A stretch of DNA of 64,000 nucleotides from NCBI RefSeq assembly GCF_005217455.1, contig NZ_SZPQ01000009.1, positions 62,001-126,000 on the forward strand, given 5' to 3'. The position numbers and the translations under genes are program-made. Below are positions 1 through 9,331 of this stretch, piece after piece. The DNA comes from Martelella alba (GTDB taxonomy: Bacteria; Pseudomonadota; Gammaproteobacteria; Enterobacterales; Enterobacteriaceae). Under the pieces are notes generated by a model. The model saw only the letters and a program-made list of their open reading frames with translations, did no database searches and was not told the DNA's origin. Each line of letters opens with the position of its first letter. Positions within the stretch are counted from its first letter, which is position 1.

Positions 1-1071
1 GCGGGCCGCATGACCATCCTGGGGGTCTCCACCCCGGCCGTGGAGGTGACCGAAGCGGTCAATGAGGGCTTGCATCATTACTTCGAAATGAAGGATCTCA
101 TCGATAAAACCGGCGCCTATATCGCCGGGTTGCTACAGGTAGAGAGCGCGGTGGTTGTCTCCTGCGCGTCGGCCGGTATTGCCCAATCCGTCGCCGCGAC
201 GATCGTTAAAACCGATCCTTGGCTGCTGGAACATTTGCATGGCGCCGACGTTTCCGTTCCCCGGGAAATCGTCCTGCCCAAAGGACACAATGTCAATTTC
301 GGCGCGCCAGTGGGCACCATGGTGGAATTGGGCGGCGGCAAAGTGGTGGAGGCGGGATACGCCAACGCGTGCTCCGCCGATCAGCTGTCCGCCTGCGTGG
401 GCGCCGAAACGGCCGCCATCCTTTACATCAAGTCCCATCACACGGTGCAAAAAAGTATGTTGATGGTGGCGGAGGCCGCCGCCGTGGCCCAGCGGCATCA
501 GGTCCCGCTGATTGTCGACGCCGCCGCCGAAGAGGACCTGACCGTGTATTACCGGGCCGGCGCCGATTTGGTGATTTATAGCGGCGCCAAAGCCATCGAA
601 GGCCCCACCAGCGGGCTGGTTATCGGTAGACAGCCCTATGTGGACTGGGTGAAACGGCAATCGAACGGTATCGGCCGGGCGATGAAGGTCGGTAAAGAGG
701 GCATCCTCGGGCTGACCCGGGCCATAGAGCGTCATGTGTCCGCGCCGAAAACCGCCGGCCGGGAGATGGCCGATAAAATGGCGCCGTTTATCGCCCGGTT
801 GAACACGCTGGAGGGGGTATCGGCAAGGGTGGTGTGGGATGCCGCCGGACGCGATATCGCGCGCGCGGAGATCGCTTTTGACGAGCACCAGCTCGGCCAG
901 CGGACCACCGCTATCGTCGATGGGCTGAGGAACGGCGCAATCGCCATTTATTTCCGGGGCTATCGCGCCAACGAAGGCAAAATCGAGGTGGATGTCCGTA
1001 GCGTGACGCCGCCGCAATTAGCGGTCATCGCCGATTGCATTGAAAAACAGCTTGGAGGAGCCGCGGCATGA
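1..1071 (+). CDS. dgaE: D-glucosaminate-6-phosphate ammonia-lyase, 5' end cut by window edge
   Basis: PLP enzyme of the SelA/DgaE fold-type I family that deaminates D-glucosaminate-6-phosphate to 2-keto-3-deoxy-6-phosphogluconate. The frame is open from base 1 and reads Ala-Gly-Arg before the first Met at position 10; family members have a stretch ending in roughly ASG-(R/K)-MTILG here, so about 15-20 residues lie outside the window and the Met at 10 is internal. The likely PLP lysine lies in SGAKAIEGPTSG near base 590. The stop overlaps the dgaF start (ATGA), showing an operon. Upstream PTS genes of a Dga system would be expected beyond the edge. Function is by family resemblance. Confidence 0.88.
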   Translation, partial: AGRMTILGVSTPAVEVTEAVNEGLHHYFEMKDLIDKTGAYIAGLLQVESAVVVSCASAGIAQSVAATIVKTDPWLLEHLHGADVSVPREIVLPKGHNVNFGAPVGTMVELGGGKVVEAGYANACSADQLSACVGAETAAILYIKSHHTVQKSMLMVAEAAAVAQRHQVPLIVDAAAEEDLTVYYRAGADLVIYSGAKAIEGPTSGLVIGRQPYVDWVKRQSNGIGRAMKVGKEGILGLTRAIERHVSAPKTAGREMADKMAPFIARLNTLEGVSARVVWDAAGRDIARAEIAFDEHQLGQRTTAIVDGLRNGAIAIYFRGYRANEGKIEVDVRSVTPPQLAVIADCIEKQLGGAAA

Positions 1072-1808
1072 CATTGACGCCGAATTATTATCGCCACCGG
1101 ATTTGCCTGAACGTTCTGGCCGGATCCAAGGATAACGCCAGAGATATTTATGCCGCCGCCGAAGGTCATGTGCTGGTTGGCGTGCTGGCGAAAAATTATC
1201 CCGATGTGCCTTCGGCCGTGGCCGATATGCGCGCTTACGCGTCGCTTATCGACAACGCGCTTTCGGTGGGGCTGGGGGCGGGCGATCCAAGCCAGTCGCA
1301 CAGGGTAAGCCTGATTGCCGGCCAGGTGCAACCGCAGCATGTTAATCAGGTTTTTACCGGCGTGGGGGTAAGCCGCGCCTTGCTGGGACAGCAGGACAGC
1401 GTGGTAAACGGGCTCGTGTCGCCCACCGGTAAGGCTGGGTGGGTGAAAATTTCCACCGGACCGCTCAGCGCCCACGCCCCCGACGGCATAGTCCCGGTGG
1501 CGACCGCCATTGCCTTGCTTAAGGATATGGGCGGCAGTTCCCTCAAATATTTCCCCATGGGCGGTTTGCGCGCCCGTGAAGAACTCGTCGCGGTGGCGCG
1601 CGCGTGCGCCGAACAGGATTTTTGGCTGGAACCCACCGGCGGCATCGATCTTGACAATATCGAGCCGATTTTGACTATCGCTCTCGAGGCGGGGGTCAGC
1701 CGGATTATTCCGCATGTGTACAGTTCGATTATCGATAACGCCAGCGGGCTGACCCGGCCGAATGATGTGCGGGCGCTGCTGGCGATAGTCAAAAAACTGC
1801 TGGGCTGA
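1068..1808 (+). CDS. dgaF: 2-dehydro-3-deoxy-phosphogluconate aldolase, DgaF type
   Basis: A 246-residue protein that matches the DgaF family (KDGP aldolase of the D-glucosaminate pathway), which splits 2-keto-3-deoxy-6-phosphogluconate to pyruvate and glyceraldehyde-3-phosphate. Recognisable features are the N-terminal RICLNVLAGSKDNA segment, the TGPLSAHAPDGI stretch, and a C-terminal EPTGGIDLDNI phosphate-binding-like region typical of TIM-barrel aldolases. It overlaps dgaE by 4 bases, with a GGAGG sequence about a dozen bases before its ATG. Together the two genes complete the last two steps of D-glucosaminate use. Confidence 0.88.
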   Translation: MTLTPNYYRHRICLNVLAGSKDNARDIYAAAEGHVLVGVLAKNYPDVPSAVADMRAYASLIDNALSVGLGAGDPSQSHRVSLIAGQVQPQHVNQVFTGVGVSRALLGQQDSVVNGLVSPTGKAGWVKISTGPLSAHAPDGIVPVATAIALLKDMGGSSLKYFPMGGLRAREELVAVARACAEQDFWLEPTGGIDLDNIEPILTIALEAGVSRIIPHVYSSIIDNASGLTRPNDVRALLAIVKKLLG

Positions 1809-1872
1809 TGGCCTGCGCCCTCGTCGGACAGGGGACCGGACGCGAATGCGTTCACCGAAAATAAGGAATGTG

Positions 1873-2142
1873 ATGGAAATAAAAAAATGATGCCAATGCT
1901 CGCTTCTCTGGCTTCCCCGATACTTGCCGGCGGCGTCGCGCCGCTGTATGCCGACAATCGCCTGCATAAACAGCGTCGCGCGCATCGACGTCGACGAACA
2001 AGGCACCCTGGCTGGGCCGGCGAGGTCTGGACGCGCGGCGATTATCCGCGCACAATGACGTTGTCGCCGGACGGCGGTTATCTTTATGCCATGAATCAGC
2101 GTAGCGACAACATCACCCGGTTTCGGGTCGCCGCCGGCAGCG
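1873..2142 (+). pseudogene. Degraded 6-phosphogluconolactonase-like (beta-propeller lactonase) remnant
   Basis: The segment encodes pieces of a YbhE/Pgl-type seven-bladed lactonase: LYADNRLH (near 1945) and EVWTRGDYPRTMTLSPDGG...YLYAMNQRSDNITRFRV (2021-2130) in one frame, with the bridging piece NSVARIDVDEQGTLA only readable in the next frame (about 1967-2012). Two frame changes are therefore needed to rebuild it. In front, a plausible signal peptide (MLASLASPILAG...) follows a run of seven A residues at 1882-1888 that separates it from a short ATG-GAA-ATA-AAA-AAA start with AAGGA ahead. Most of the propeller is missing. The remnant flows in frame into the following regulator. Confidence 0.7.
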
Positions 2143-3878
2143 GCTACCGGCTAAAAATAGCGGACCCGCAACGGTTTGCCACGTTGCGGCAATCCGCCGG
2201 CCGGCTCGCCAACCCGACGCCGCGCACCGCCGCTGAACGCGTAAATCTGCTATTGGTGCGTTTTCTCACCTCGGCGTTTTCCCTCAAACTGGAAGATATC
2301 GCCGACGAATGGTTCGTCAGCCGGGGAACGCTGCAAAACGATATGGCCGAGGTGCGCGAGCGCTTGGCGCGTTACCGACTGCGCATCGAAACCCGGCCGC
2401 GCTACGGTATGAAGCTGTTTGGCGCCGAGCCGGCGATCCGCACCTGCCTGACCGATGTGCTGTTGACGCTTGATGCCCGCTATCAGACCCCGCCGCTGTT
2501 GGAAACCGATGGCTTAAACCGCGATGCCTTCGAGACGCTGTCCCGCTTTTTGCACCACCTGCTGGCCCAATCGCCCCTTCGCCTGACCGATGAAGGCGAA
2601 CATTATCTGAGCGTCTACTGTACGGTGGCCGCCAGACGGATTGCCAACGGTTTTTCATTGTCCGATTTCGAGGCGGAAGAAAGCGATCCGGCGGTGACGC
2701 AGATCTCGGTACGGTTGGCGGAAGAACTGAAAGCGCGAGTGGGCAAAGAGATTCCGGCGGCGGAAGAGGCGTATCTGCGCGTGAACATTGCCGCGCGCCG
2801 GGTGGAGAATATTCTGCCCACCGATATCGGCGCAGATGATGACGAATCCCTGGTGGACTATATTCTGTCGTATATCAATACGCACTATTATTATAATCTG
2901 CGTGGGGATGAGCAGCTTTGCACTGATCTGCTCACCCATATCAAGACCATGATGACCCGGGTGAAATACCAAATTACCATTCCCAACCCGCTACTGGCCA
3001 ATATCAAGCAGCACTACCCCATGGCTTATGACGTCACGCTGGCGGCGGTAACCAGCTGGGGCAAATATACGCCCTATGTCATCAGCGAGAACGAAATCGG
3101 TTTTTTGGTATTACATATCGGCGTCGGGCTGGAGCGCCACTACGATATCGGCTACCAGCGCCATCCCCAGGTGGTGCTGGTGTGCGACAGCGGTAATTCC
3201 ACGGTGCGGATGATTCAGGCATTGCTTGTTCGCAAATACCCGCAAATCAGCGTAACCCGGGTGATCTCCTCGCGGGACTACGAAAAGTTGCCGCAGTTGG
3301 AGGAAGATTTCGTGGTTTCCACGGTGCGGCTCGAAGAAAAGAACAAACCGGTAATGGTGCTGGCGCCCTTCCCAACCGATTATCAACTGGAACAACTGGG
3401 CAAACTGGTTCTGGTGGATCGTACCCGGCCCTATATGCTGGAGAAATTTTTCGACGCGCGGCATTTTATGATCGTCGAAAAACCGCTGCGCCAGGCGGAT
3501 TTATTCCGTCGGGTGTGCGGCCAGTTGGAACGCGAGGGATGGGTGGACAGGGACTTCCATCCGTCGGTGGTGGAGCGGGAGGCTATCGTAAGCACCCTAC
3601 TGGGGGATGGCATCGCCTTGCCGCATTCGCTGGGGCTGCTGGCGAAAAAGACCGTTATTTACACCATCCTGGCCCCAGGCGGAATCCCCTGGGGGGATAA
3701 CGAAACCGCCTATGTCATTTTCCTGCTGACCATCAACAAGACCGATTATGAAGAGGCCATGGCCATCTACGAGCTCTTCGTGAATTTCGTTCGGTCGCGC
3801 GCCATGCCTCGATTACGGGAAAGCCGCGACTTCGCCGCGTTCAAGGCTATCGCCATGGACAGCCTGAGCCGGGCCTGA
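1887..3878 (+). CDS. PRD-domain transcriptional regulator with PTS EIIB/EIIA domains, N-terminus replaced
   Basis: The open frame is 663 codons, but only residues ~87-663 belong to a BglG/MtlR-type regulator. YRLKIADPQRF (87-97) is what normally ends the first HTH; the second HTH/Mga-like domain is at ~118-180, PRD1 at ~205-310 (His239), PRD2 at ~318-420 (His351, His410), an EIIB-like domain at ~427-510 (Cys433 in LVCDSGNST) and a fructose/mannitol-type EIIA at ~520-650 (His580 in ALPHS). Residues 1-86 are a lactonase remnant, so the first DNA-binding helix set is lost. Such proteins sense PTS phosphorylation and control sugar operons; the neighbouring dgaEF genes are a plausible but unproven target. 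The joint suggests a deletion, and the gene may be non-functional. Confidence 0.72.
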   Translation: MMPMLASLASPILAGGVAPLYADNRLHKQRRAHRRRRTRHPGWAGEVWTRGDYPRTMTLSPDGGYLYAMNQRSDNITRFRVAAGSGYRLKIADPQRFATLRQSAGRLANPTPRTAAERVNLLLVRFLTSAFSLKLEDIADEWFVSRGTLQNDMAEVRERLARYRLRIETRPRYGMKLFGAEPAIRTCLTDVLLTLDARYQTPPLLETDGLNRDAFETLSRFLHHLLAQSPLRLTDEGEHYLSVYCTVAARRIANGFSLSDFEAEESDPAVTQISVRLAEELKARVGKEIPAAEEAYLRVNIAARRVENILPTDIGADDDESLVDYILSYINTHYYYNLRGDEQLCTDLLTHIKTMMTRVKYQITIPNPLLANIKQHYPMAYDVTLAAVTSWGKYTPYVISENEIGFLVLHIGVGLERHYDIGYQRHPQVVLVCDSGNSTVRMIQALLVRKYPQISVTRVISSRDYEKLPQLEEDFVVSTVRLEEKNKPVMVLAPFPTDYQLEQLGKLVLVDRTRPYMLEKFFDARHFMIVEKPLRQADLFRRVCGQLEREGWVDRDFHPSVVEREAIVSTLLGDGIALPHSLGLLAKKTVIYTILAPGGIPWGDNETAYVIFLLTINKTDYEEAMAIYELFVNFVRSRAMPRLRESRDFAAFKAIAMDSLSRA

Positions 3879-3885
3879 AGCGGCG

Positions 3886-4158
3886 TCAGTCTTCGTCAAA
3901 GCCGGCGTTGAACAAATCAATGATGGCCGCCAGCGCCTGCTGCTCATCGGGCCCGGTGGCTTCAATCTCAATCAGCCCGCCCTTGGCGGAGTCGAGCATC
4001 AGCAGCGCGATGACGCTGCTGGCCTCCGCCACGGTACCGCTGTCGTTGCGCAAAAACACTTCGGCATCGAAGCTTTGCATCAGATCGAAAAGCTTCATGG
4101 CCGGCCGGGCGTGCATGCCCAGGCGGTTTTTGATTTCCACCGTCTGTTTGACTGTCAT
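3886..4158 (-). CDS. ptsO: Nitrogen-PTS phosphocarrier protein NPr
   Basis: A 90-residue HPr paralogue that passes phosphate from EI-Ntr (PtsP) to EIIA-Ntr (PtsN). The phosphorylated His16 sits in [10 protein letters not shown], and the HPr-like Ser region ([12 protein letters not shown]) is present. Its start overlaps the rapZ stop by 4 bases, so it ends the transcription unit rpoN-hpf-ptsN-rapZ-npr. The gene that follows npr in E. coli (yrbL) is absent; the foreign-looking PRD regulator lies there instead, converging with only 7 bases between the two. Confidence 0.95.
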   Translation of the reverse strand: MTVKQTVEIKNRLGMHARPAMKLFDLMQSFDAEVFLRNDSGTVAEASSVIALLMLDSAKGGLIEIEATGPDEQQALAAIIDLFNAGFDED

Positions 4159-5006
4159 GAGCGTTTTTCCAGGGTTCGGTGTCTGGATTGGACGTTTTTA
4201 CCGCGGGAGCGGAAATAATCCGCCAATTGTTCGGCGATGTACACCGATCGATGCTTGCCGCCGGTACAACCGATGGCCACGGTGAGATAGCTGCGGTTAT
4301 TGGTTTCCAGCATCGGCAGCCATAACTCAAGATAACTGCGGGTCTGGTAGATAAAATTATGCACTTCGGTATGGCGATCGAGAAATGCCGCCACGGGTTT
4401 GTCCAGGCCGGTCATCGGTCTGAGCTTCGGATCCCAGTGGGGATTGGGCAGAAAACGCACGTCGAAAACATAATCGGCGTCGATGGGCAAACCGTGCTTA
4501 TAGCCGAACGATTCGAACACCATGGTCAACTCGCGCTCGCGTTTGCCAAGCAGGCGGGTGCGCAGCATTTCCGCCAACTCATGCACCGACATCTCGGACG
4601 TGTCGATAATCAGGTCGGCGCGGGAACGCAGCGGCTCGAGCAATTCGTCTTCCCGGTCAATGGCGCTTTCCAGCGAGAGATTTTTGCTGGATAACGGATG
4701 CAGGCGGCGGGTATCGCTGTAGCGGCGGATCAGGGTATTGCGCTCAGCATCCAGAAACAGCAGTTGGGGGGCGAAATTTTCCGGCAAACTGTCCATGGCA
4801 TGCTCGAATACCTCCGGCGTCTCGGGCATGTTGCGGATATCGATACTGACCGCGGCGGAGGTGTTGCGTTCCGCCAATGTCGCGGCCAACTGCGGCAGGA
4901 GCACCACCGGCAGATTATCGACGCAGTAAAACCCCATATCTTCCAGCGCACGCAGCGCGACGGACTTCCCTGAACCGGATCGACCGCTGACTATCATCAG
5001 CACCAT
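4155..5006 (-). CDS. rapZ: RNase adapter protein RapZ
   Basis: A 283-residue P-loop protein. RapZ binds sRNA GlmZ and presents it to RNase E, and it senses glucosamine-6-phosphate, controlling glmS. The start chosen is the ATG at 5006, preceded by AGGGGAG and followed by a Walker A (GRSGSGKS) at residues ~8-15, as in E. coli; an upstream in-frame ATG would add 11 unconserved residues. The basic C-terminal tail ([18 protein letters not shown]) that binds RNA is intact. Confidence 0.96.
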   Translation of the reverse strand: MVLMIVSGRSGSGKSVALRALEDMGFYCVDNLPVVLLPQLAATLAERNTSAAVSIDIRNMPETPEVFEHAMDSLPENFAPQLLFLDAERNTLIRRYSDTRRLHPLSSKNLSLESAIDREDELLEPLRSRADLIIDTSEMSVHELAEMLRTRLLGKRERELTMVFESFGYKHGLPIDADYVFDVRFLPNPHWDPKLRPMTGLDKPVAAFLDRHTEVHNFIYQTRSYLELWLPMLETNNRSYLTVAIGCTGGKHRSVYIAEQLADYFRSRGKNVQSRHRTLEKRS

Positions 5007-5112
5007 GGCGACTCCCCTCTGGCATTGACATCGACGCATCGGCGAAAACGCCGCGTTCCCGCCGTTCCATGCGGCACGGCGAAGCTTTGGACCGGCGGTC
5101 CGCGGAGGATCG

Positions 5113-5592
5113 TTAAGACCCGTCTTCCGTTTCGGTCATGATTTCGTACAATTCTTCGTCGCTTTGCGCGGCCCGCAGACGGCGGCAGACGGATTTGTCC
5201 GCCAGGCGCTTGGCCACCAGCGACAACGTGTGCAAATGTGTTTTGCATTGCTCCGCCGGCACCAGCAAGGCGAATAGCAGGTCTACCGGTTGATTGTCGA
5301 TGGCATCGAAAGCGATCGGTTGTTCCAGACGGATAAACACGCCCACGGCGCGCAGGGTATCCTCTTCCAGCTTGCCGTGGGGGATGGCGATTCCATTGCC
5401 GATACCGGTGCTGCCCATGCGTTCCCGGGTAAGTACGGCGTCGAACACCACCTGCGGCGATAAATTGAGTTGCCTGGCCGCCAGCTCGCTGATGATTTCC
5501 AGCGCGCGTTTCTTACTCTGGCAGCTCACGGCGCCGCGGGTACATTCGGGGCTTAACACCGTACTGATTTGCAATGCTGTATCGTTAGTCAT
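5113..5592 (-). CDS. ptsN: PTS IIA-like nitrogen-regulatory protein PtsN (EIIA-Ntr)
   Basis: A 159-residue EIIA of the fructose/mannitol fold without sugar transport partners. It receives phosphate from NPr and in relatives controls potassium transport (TrkA, KdpD) and envelope/nitrogen balance. The phosphorylation site is His72 in IAIPHGKLE. It lies between hpf and rapZ in the conserved rpoN cluster. A 9-bp perfect hairpin lies in the gap towards hpf. Confidence 0.96.
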   Translation of the reverse strand: MTNDTALQISTVLSPECTRGAVSCQSKKRALEIISELAARQLNLSPQVVFDAVLTRERMGSTGIGNGIAIPHGKLEEDTLRAVGVFIRLEQPIAFDAIDNQPVDLLFALLVPAEQCKTHLHTLSLVAKRLADKSVCRRLRAAQSDEELYEIMTETEDGS

Positions 5593-5631
5593 TTCATTTC
5601 ACTCAGGTGCTGTTTCACCTTTATGACGCAT

Positions 5632-5654
5632 CGTCCCGCGATCAGCGGGACGAT
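5632..5654. repeat. Perfect 9-bp inverted repeat between hpf and ptsN
   Basis: TCGTCCCGC - GATCA - GCGGGACGA forms a 9-bp GC-rich stem with a 5-base loop in the 96-bp hpf-ptsN gap. There is no T-run on the ptsN side, so it is more likely an mRNA-processing or partial-termination hairpin tuning hpf versus ptsN output than a full terminator. Confidence 0.55.
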
Positions 5655-5688
5655 ACGGGGTTAGATAGCAATAATGGCTACGCAAAAA

Positions 5689-5976
5689 TTAAAACTGCTT
5701 CAATTTATCTTTATGCTTATTCAATTGTCGCGCCAGTTTATCAATCAATAAATCGATGGCGGCATACATATCCTCCGCCTCCGATGTCGCATGCAGCTCG
5801 CCGCCGTTGAGATGTAGCGTCGCTTCGGCGATTTTCTGGACCTTTTCCACTTTCAGCACAATATATACCTGATTGATCCGGTCGAAGTACTGTTCCAGCT
5901 TGGAAAATTTACCAGTAACGAAATCGCGTAATGCCTCGGTGATTTCAACATGTTGTCCGGCGATATTCAGCTGCAT
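5689..5976 (-). CDS. hpf: Ribosome hibernation promoting factor HPF
   Basis: A 95-residue protein of the S30AE/YfiA family. It binds the 30S decoding region and promotes 100S dimers in stationary phase; the short form is the one that works with RMF in gammaproteobacteria. The start at 5976 (MQLNIAGQHVEIT) has AAGGAAG upstream and matches E. coli; a longer frame would add 9 unconserved residues. It lies directly after rpoN. Confidence 0.95.
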   Translation of the reverse strand: MQLNIAGQHVEITEALRDFVTGKFSKLEQYFDRINQVYIVLKVEKVQKIAEATLHLNGGELHATSEAEDMYAAIDLLIDKLARQLNKHKDKLKQF

Positions 5977-5999
5977 AGTGTCTTCCTTCTCTGATGAGG

Positions 6000-7433
6000 T
6001 CAAACCAATTGCTTGCGTTGGTTCGACGGCGGGATGGATAAAGACTCTCGGTATTTCGCCACGGTGCGGCGCGCCACCATGATACCCTGCTCGGACAGCA
6101 ACGTGGTCAGCTTGCTGTCGCTAAGCGGCTTGGCCGGGTTTTCCGCGGCGATCAGTTTTTTCACCAGCGCGCGTATCGCCGTGGAGGAGGCCTCGCCGCC
6201 GCCCTCGGTATTAACGTGGCTTGAGAAAAAATATTTTAGTTCGTATATGCCGCGCGGGCTGTGCAGATACTTTTGCGTTGTCACGCGTGAAATGGTCGAT
6301 TCATGCATGTCCACCGCCTGGGCGATATCCGCCAGTACCATCGGCCGCATATATTCTTCCCCCTGTTCAAAAAACGCCTGCTGCTGTTCAACGATGCAGC
6401 GGGTGACTTTCAACAGGGTATCATTACGACTTTCCAGGCTTTTGATCAACCACCGGGCTTCCTGGAGGTGGCTGCGGATAAACTGCCCGTCCGCGTCATT
6501 CCGCACGGAATTGCCCAACGCCGCATATTGCTGGTTGATTTTCAGGTTGGGGATGCTGTCGGTGTTAAGCTCCACGGTCCAGCGGTTATGGACTTTGCGC
6601 ACCAGCACATCCGGGATGACGTACTGCGATTCGCTGGTATTGATGGACTGGCCGGGACGCGGGTCCAGCGACTGAATCAGCGCCATGGCCGATTTCAGCG
6701 TGTCTTCCTTTAGCCGCGTCGAACGAAGCAGGGTGCGAAAATCGTGGCTGGCCAGCAATTCAAGGTGGTCGCTGACAATCAGCCGAGCCTCCTCCAGACA
6801 GGGGCAGTCCGGCGGCAACTGGGATAACTGAATCAGCAGGCAGTCCCGCAAATCCCGGGCCGCCACGCCCACCGGATCAAAACGCTGCACGCGTTTGAGC
6901 ACCGCTTCGACTTCCTCCAGCGTCACATCCTCATCGCCGATACTTTCCAGAATGTCTTCCAGCGGCACCGTAAGGTAACCGGTTTCATCCACGGCATCGA
7001 CAATGGAGGTGGCGATGGCGGCGTCGGTGTCTGAGAACGGCGTCAATTCCACCTGCCACATCAAATAATCCTGCAGCGTCTGGATAGTCTCGCCCTGGTA
7101 AATGGGCAACTCCTCGTCGCGGTAGTCGGTGCCGGTGCCGGAAGGCGTCCCCGCCGAGTACATTTCGTCCCAGGTGGCGTCCAGCGGCAATTCGTCCGGC
7201 ATGTCCTTTTGCTCCATGGCTTCCCGGGTGTCGAGCGCTTCGCTGTCAGGCGCGTCGCGGGACTCGATTTCATCGTGGTTGTCCGCCTGTTCGAGCAACG
7301 GGTTGCTTTCCAGCGCGGTTTGAATCTCTTGCTGGAGCTCAAGCGTGGACAATTGCAACAGACGGATCGCCTGCTGCAATTGCGGGGTCATGGCCAATTG
7401 CTGACTGAATCGGAGTTGCAAACCTTGCTTCAT
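6000..7433 (-). CDS. rpoN: RNA polymerase sigma-54 factor
   Basis: At 477 residues it has the same length as the E. coli protein. It has the Gln-rich N-terminal activator-interacting region ([20 protein letters not shown]), the acidic region II, the core-binding domain, the HTH ([16 protein letters not shown]) and the C-terminal RpoN box ([12 protein letters not shown]) that reads the -24 element. Sigma-54 transcribes nitrogen and other stress regulons and needs AAA+ activators such as NtrC. It stands between lptB and hpf as in most Gammaproteobacteria. Confidence 0.97.
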   Translation of the reverse strand: MKQGLQLRFSQQLAMTPQLQQAIRLLQLSTLELQQEIQTALESNPLLEQADNHDEIESRDAPDSEALDTREAMEQKDMPDELPLDATWDEMYSAGTPSGTGTDYRDEELPIYQGETIQTLQDYLMWQVELTPFSDTDAAIATSIVDAVDETGYLTVPLEDILESIGDEDVTLEEVEAVLKRVQRFDPVGVAARDLRDCLLIQLSQLPPDCPCLEEARLIVSDHLELLASHDFRTLLRSTRLKEDTLKSAMALIQSLDPRPGQSINTSESQYVIPDVLVRKVHNRWTVELNTDSIPNLKINQQYAALGNSVRNDADGQFIRSHLQEARWLIKSLESRNDTLLKVTRCIVEQQQAFFEQGEEYMRPMVLADIAQAVDMHESTISRVTTQKYLHSPRGIYELKYFFSSHVNTEGGGEASSTAIRALVKKLIAAENPAKPLSDSKLTTLLSEQGIMVARRTVAKYRESLSIPPSNQRKQLV

Positions 7434-7482
7434 ATGCTATGTAACTTGACCTCTTCTGGCCCTTAATATTCAGGACACCTTA

Positions 7483-8208
7483 TCAGAGGCGGAACTCTTC
7501 GCCCAGATAAACACGTTTTACTTGCTCGTCCTGGAGTATTTCAGCCGGCGTACCGTGCGCAATCAATTGTCCTTGGCTGACGATGTAGGCGCGTTCGCAA
7601 ACGTCCAGCGTTTCGCGCACATTATGGTCGGTAATTAATACACCGAGTCCGCTGTCGCGTAAATGCTCGATGATCTTCTTGATATCAATGACCGAAATCG
7701 GATCCACGCCGGCGAAAGGCTCGTCCAGCAAAATAAATTTGGGGTTGGCGGACAATGCCCTGGCAATTTCCACCCGCCGCCGTTCGCCGCCGGACAAGGA
7801 TTGACCCAGATTGTCACGCAAGTGGGCGATATGGAACTCCTCCATCAGCTCGACAGCCCGATCCTCGCGCTGAGTATTATTCAGATCGCTGCGGATTTGC
7901 AGCACCGCCATCAAATTATCGTACACGCTCAGGCGGCGGAATATAGAGGCTTCCTGCGGCAAATAGCCGATACCGCGACGGGCGCGGGTATGCAGCGGCA
8001 GCAGGGTGATATCGTCCTCGTCTATCACAATGCGCCCGGCATCGCGCTGAATGATTCCCACCACCATATAAAATGTGGTGGTCTTGCCCGCGCCATTGGG
8101 CCCCAGCAATCCCACGATTTCGCCCGAACTGACCTTGAGGCTGACGTTTTCCACGACATGGCGGCCTTTATAGGCCTTGGCCAGATTCTCCGCGACTAAT
8201 GTTGCCAT
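7483..8208 (-). CDS. lptB: LPS export ABC transporter ATP-binding protein LptB
   Basis: A 241-residue ABC ATPase that powers LptFG to lift lipopolysaccharide off the inner membrane. Walker [10 protein letters not shown] is at ~36-44, the signature [15 protein letters not shown] is mid-protein, and Walker [13 protein letters not shown] follows. It is essential in E. coli and sits in the conserved kdsD-kdsC-lptC-lptA-lptB run. Confidence 0.97.
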   Translation of the reverse strand: MATLVAENLAKAYKGRHVVENVSLKVSSGEIVGLLGPNGAGKTTTFYMVVGIIQRDAGRIVIDEDDITLLPLHTRARRGIGYLPQEASIFRRLSVYDNLMAVLQIRSDLNNTQREDRAVELMEEFHIAHLRDNLGQSLSGGERRRVEIARALSANPKFILLDEPFAGVDPISVIDIKKIIEHLRDSGLGVLITDHNVRETLDVCERAYIVSQGQLIAHGTPAEILQDEQVKRVYLGEEFRL

Positions 8209-8226
8209 AAAATTCTTACTCTTGTG

Positions 8227-8784
8227 TCATTGGGTGGCGGCGGGTTTGGGCGCCTTGGCGTTATTGCCTTTGTCTTGCAACTGGGAGGGCACCAGCACGG
8301 TGGTGACCCGCTTGCCCTTGTCGCTAAAGGCTTCCATTTTCTGCTGTTTCACCAGATAGGTGATGCGATCGCCCTTAACATTGCTGTCCAATTGTTCCAG
8401 ATAGGCGTCGCCGGTGAGGATGACGTAGTCGTTGGCCAGCTCGTATCGGACTTTCAGGGCATGGCCTTTGACCGGCTTGCCGTTGTCCTGCATCTGATAG
8501 AACGTGACCGGATTGCCATAGCCCTCGACGATTTCCTTGCCTTGCTCGCCGTTGGGCCGGGTGATCACCACTTTGTCTGCGCGGATATCGATGGAACCCT
8601 GTCGAACCACCACATTGCCGGTGAGCGTGACGGTATTGGACAGCATATCGACGGACTGCTGGGCCGAATCGATTTTGATTGGCTGATCGGTATCGCCGGT
8701 CAGCGCCATCGCTTTGGCGCTAAACAGCAACAGCGCGCCAACGGCCATGCAACTACGGATTGTGCTGCTGGTTTTGAATTTCAT
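8227..8784 (-). CDS. lptA: LPS transport periplasmic protein LptA
   Basis: A 185-residue periplasmic beta-jellyroll protein that forms the LPS bridge between LptC and LptD. The start at 8784 gives MKFKTSSTIRS, a basic start and hydrophobic core ending AKAMA before LTGDTDQPI, a normal signal peptide. The gene overlaps the lptC 3' end by 32 bases, as in relatives. The C-terminus is Ala/Lys/Pro-rich. Confidence 0.95.
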   Translation of the reverse strand: MKFKTSSTIRSCMAVGALLLFSAKAMALTGDTDQPIKIDSAQQSVDMLSNTVTLTGNVVVRQGSIDIRADKVVITRPNGEQGKEIVEGYGNPVTFYQMQDNGKPVKGHALKVRYELANDYVILTGDAYLEQLDSNVKGDRITYLVKQQKMEAFSDKGKRVTTVLVPSQLQDKGNNAKAPKPAATQ

Positions 8785-9331
8785 AGGAGGTCTTGACCTT
8801 TTCAATCAACTGGGCAGTCTTGTTTCGCAGATTACCGCGCATCTTTTCGCCAACAGAGGTAAACCCGATGCCGTCGAGGGTGACCTCGTCATCGGAGGAA
8901 ACGTCCTGCGTCACCAGGTTGACCACGGCATTATCGGTACGGATATGCTGTAGCTGCGAGGTGGCTATCAGGCTGTCCGCCTGAACATGGCCGTATAAAT
9001 AAAGCATTTTGTCCCCGGTCAGCTTGGCCCGATCGGCCCTGACCGTCCAGGAGGCGACCTTGTTCTCATCGTACATCGTCGCCACCGGCCGGGTAAACCA
9101 GGTGATTTGTTCTAAGGCATAATGTTGGACATGATCCGCCACCAGCCGGTAGTTCAGCGCGCCCACCGGGTTGTATACCAGGGTCACGGTATGTTCGCTT
9201 TGGTAGGTGGGCTCGCCGTTATCGACCGCCACCGGCGCCGGCGCATTGTCGCTGTCCGCCAAATTCCAGCCGATAAGCACCAGCGCCACAATCACCAGCG
9301 CCAGGGTTACCCAGAACGTTGTCTTGCTCAT
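8753..9331 (-). CDS. lptC: LPS export protein LptC
   Basis: A 192-residue bitopic inner-membrane protein. One N-terminal membrane helix (FWVTLALVIVALVLIGWNL) is followed by a periplasmic jellyroll that takes LPS from LptFG and passes it to LptA. Its start overlaps the kdsC stop by 4 bases and its 3' end overlaps lptA, which suggests translational coupling. Confidence 0.95.
   Translation of the reverse strand: MSKTTFWVTLALVIVALVLIGWNLADSDNAPAPVAVDNGEPTYQSEHTVTLVYNPVGALNYRLVADHVQHYALEQITWFTRPVATMYDENKVASWTVRADRAKLTGDKMLYLYGHVQADSLIATSQLQHIRTDNAVVNLVTQDVSSDDEVTLDGIGFTSVGEKMRGNLRNKTAQLIEKVKTSYEIQNQQHNP

Noticed and set aside
133-1017. Long open frame on the minus strand inside dgaE
   Set aside because: It is a shadow of the high-GC dgaE frame: low-complexity His/Gly/Arg composition, no start signal, no recognisable domain.
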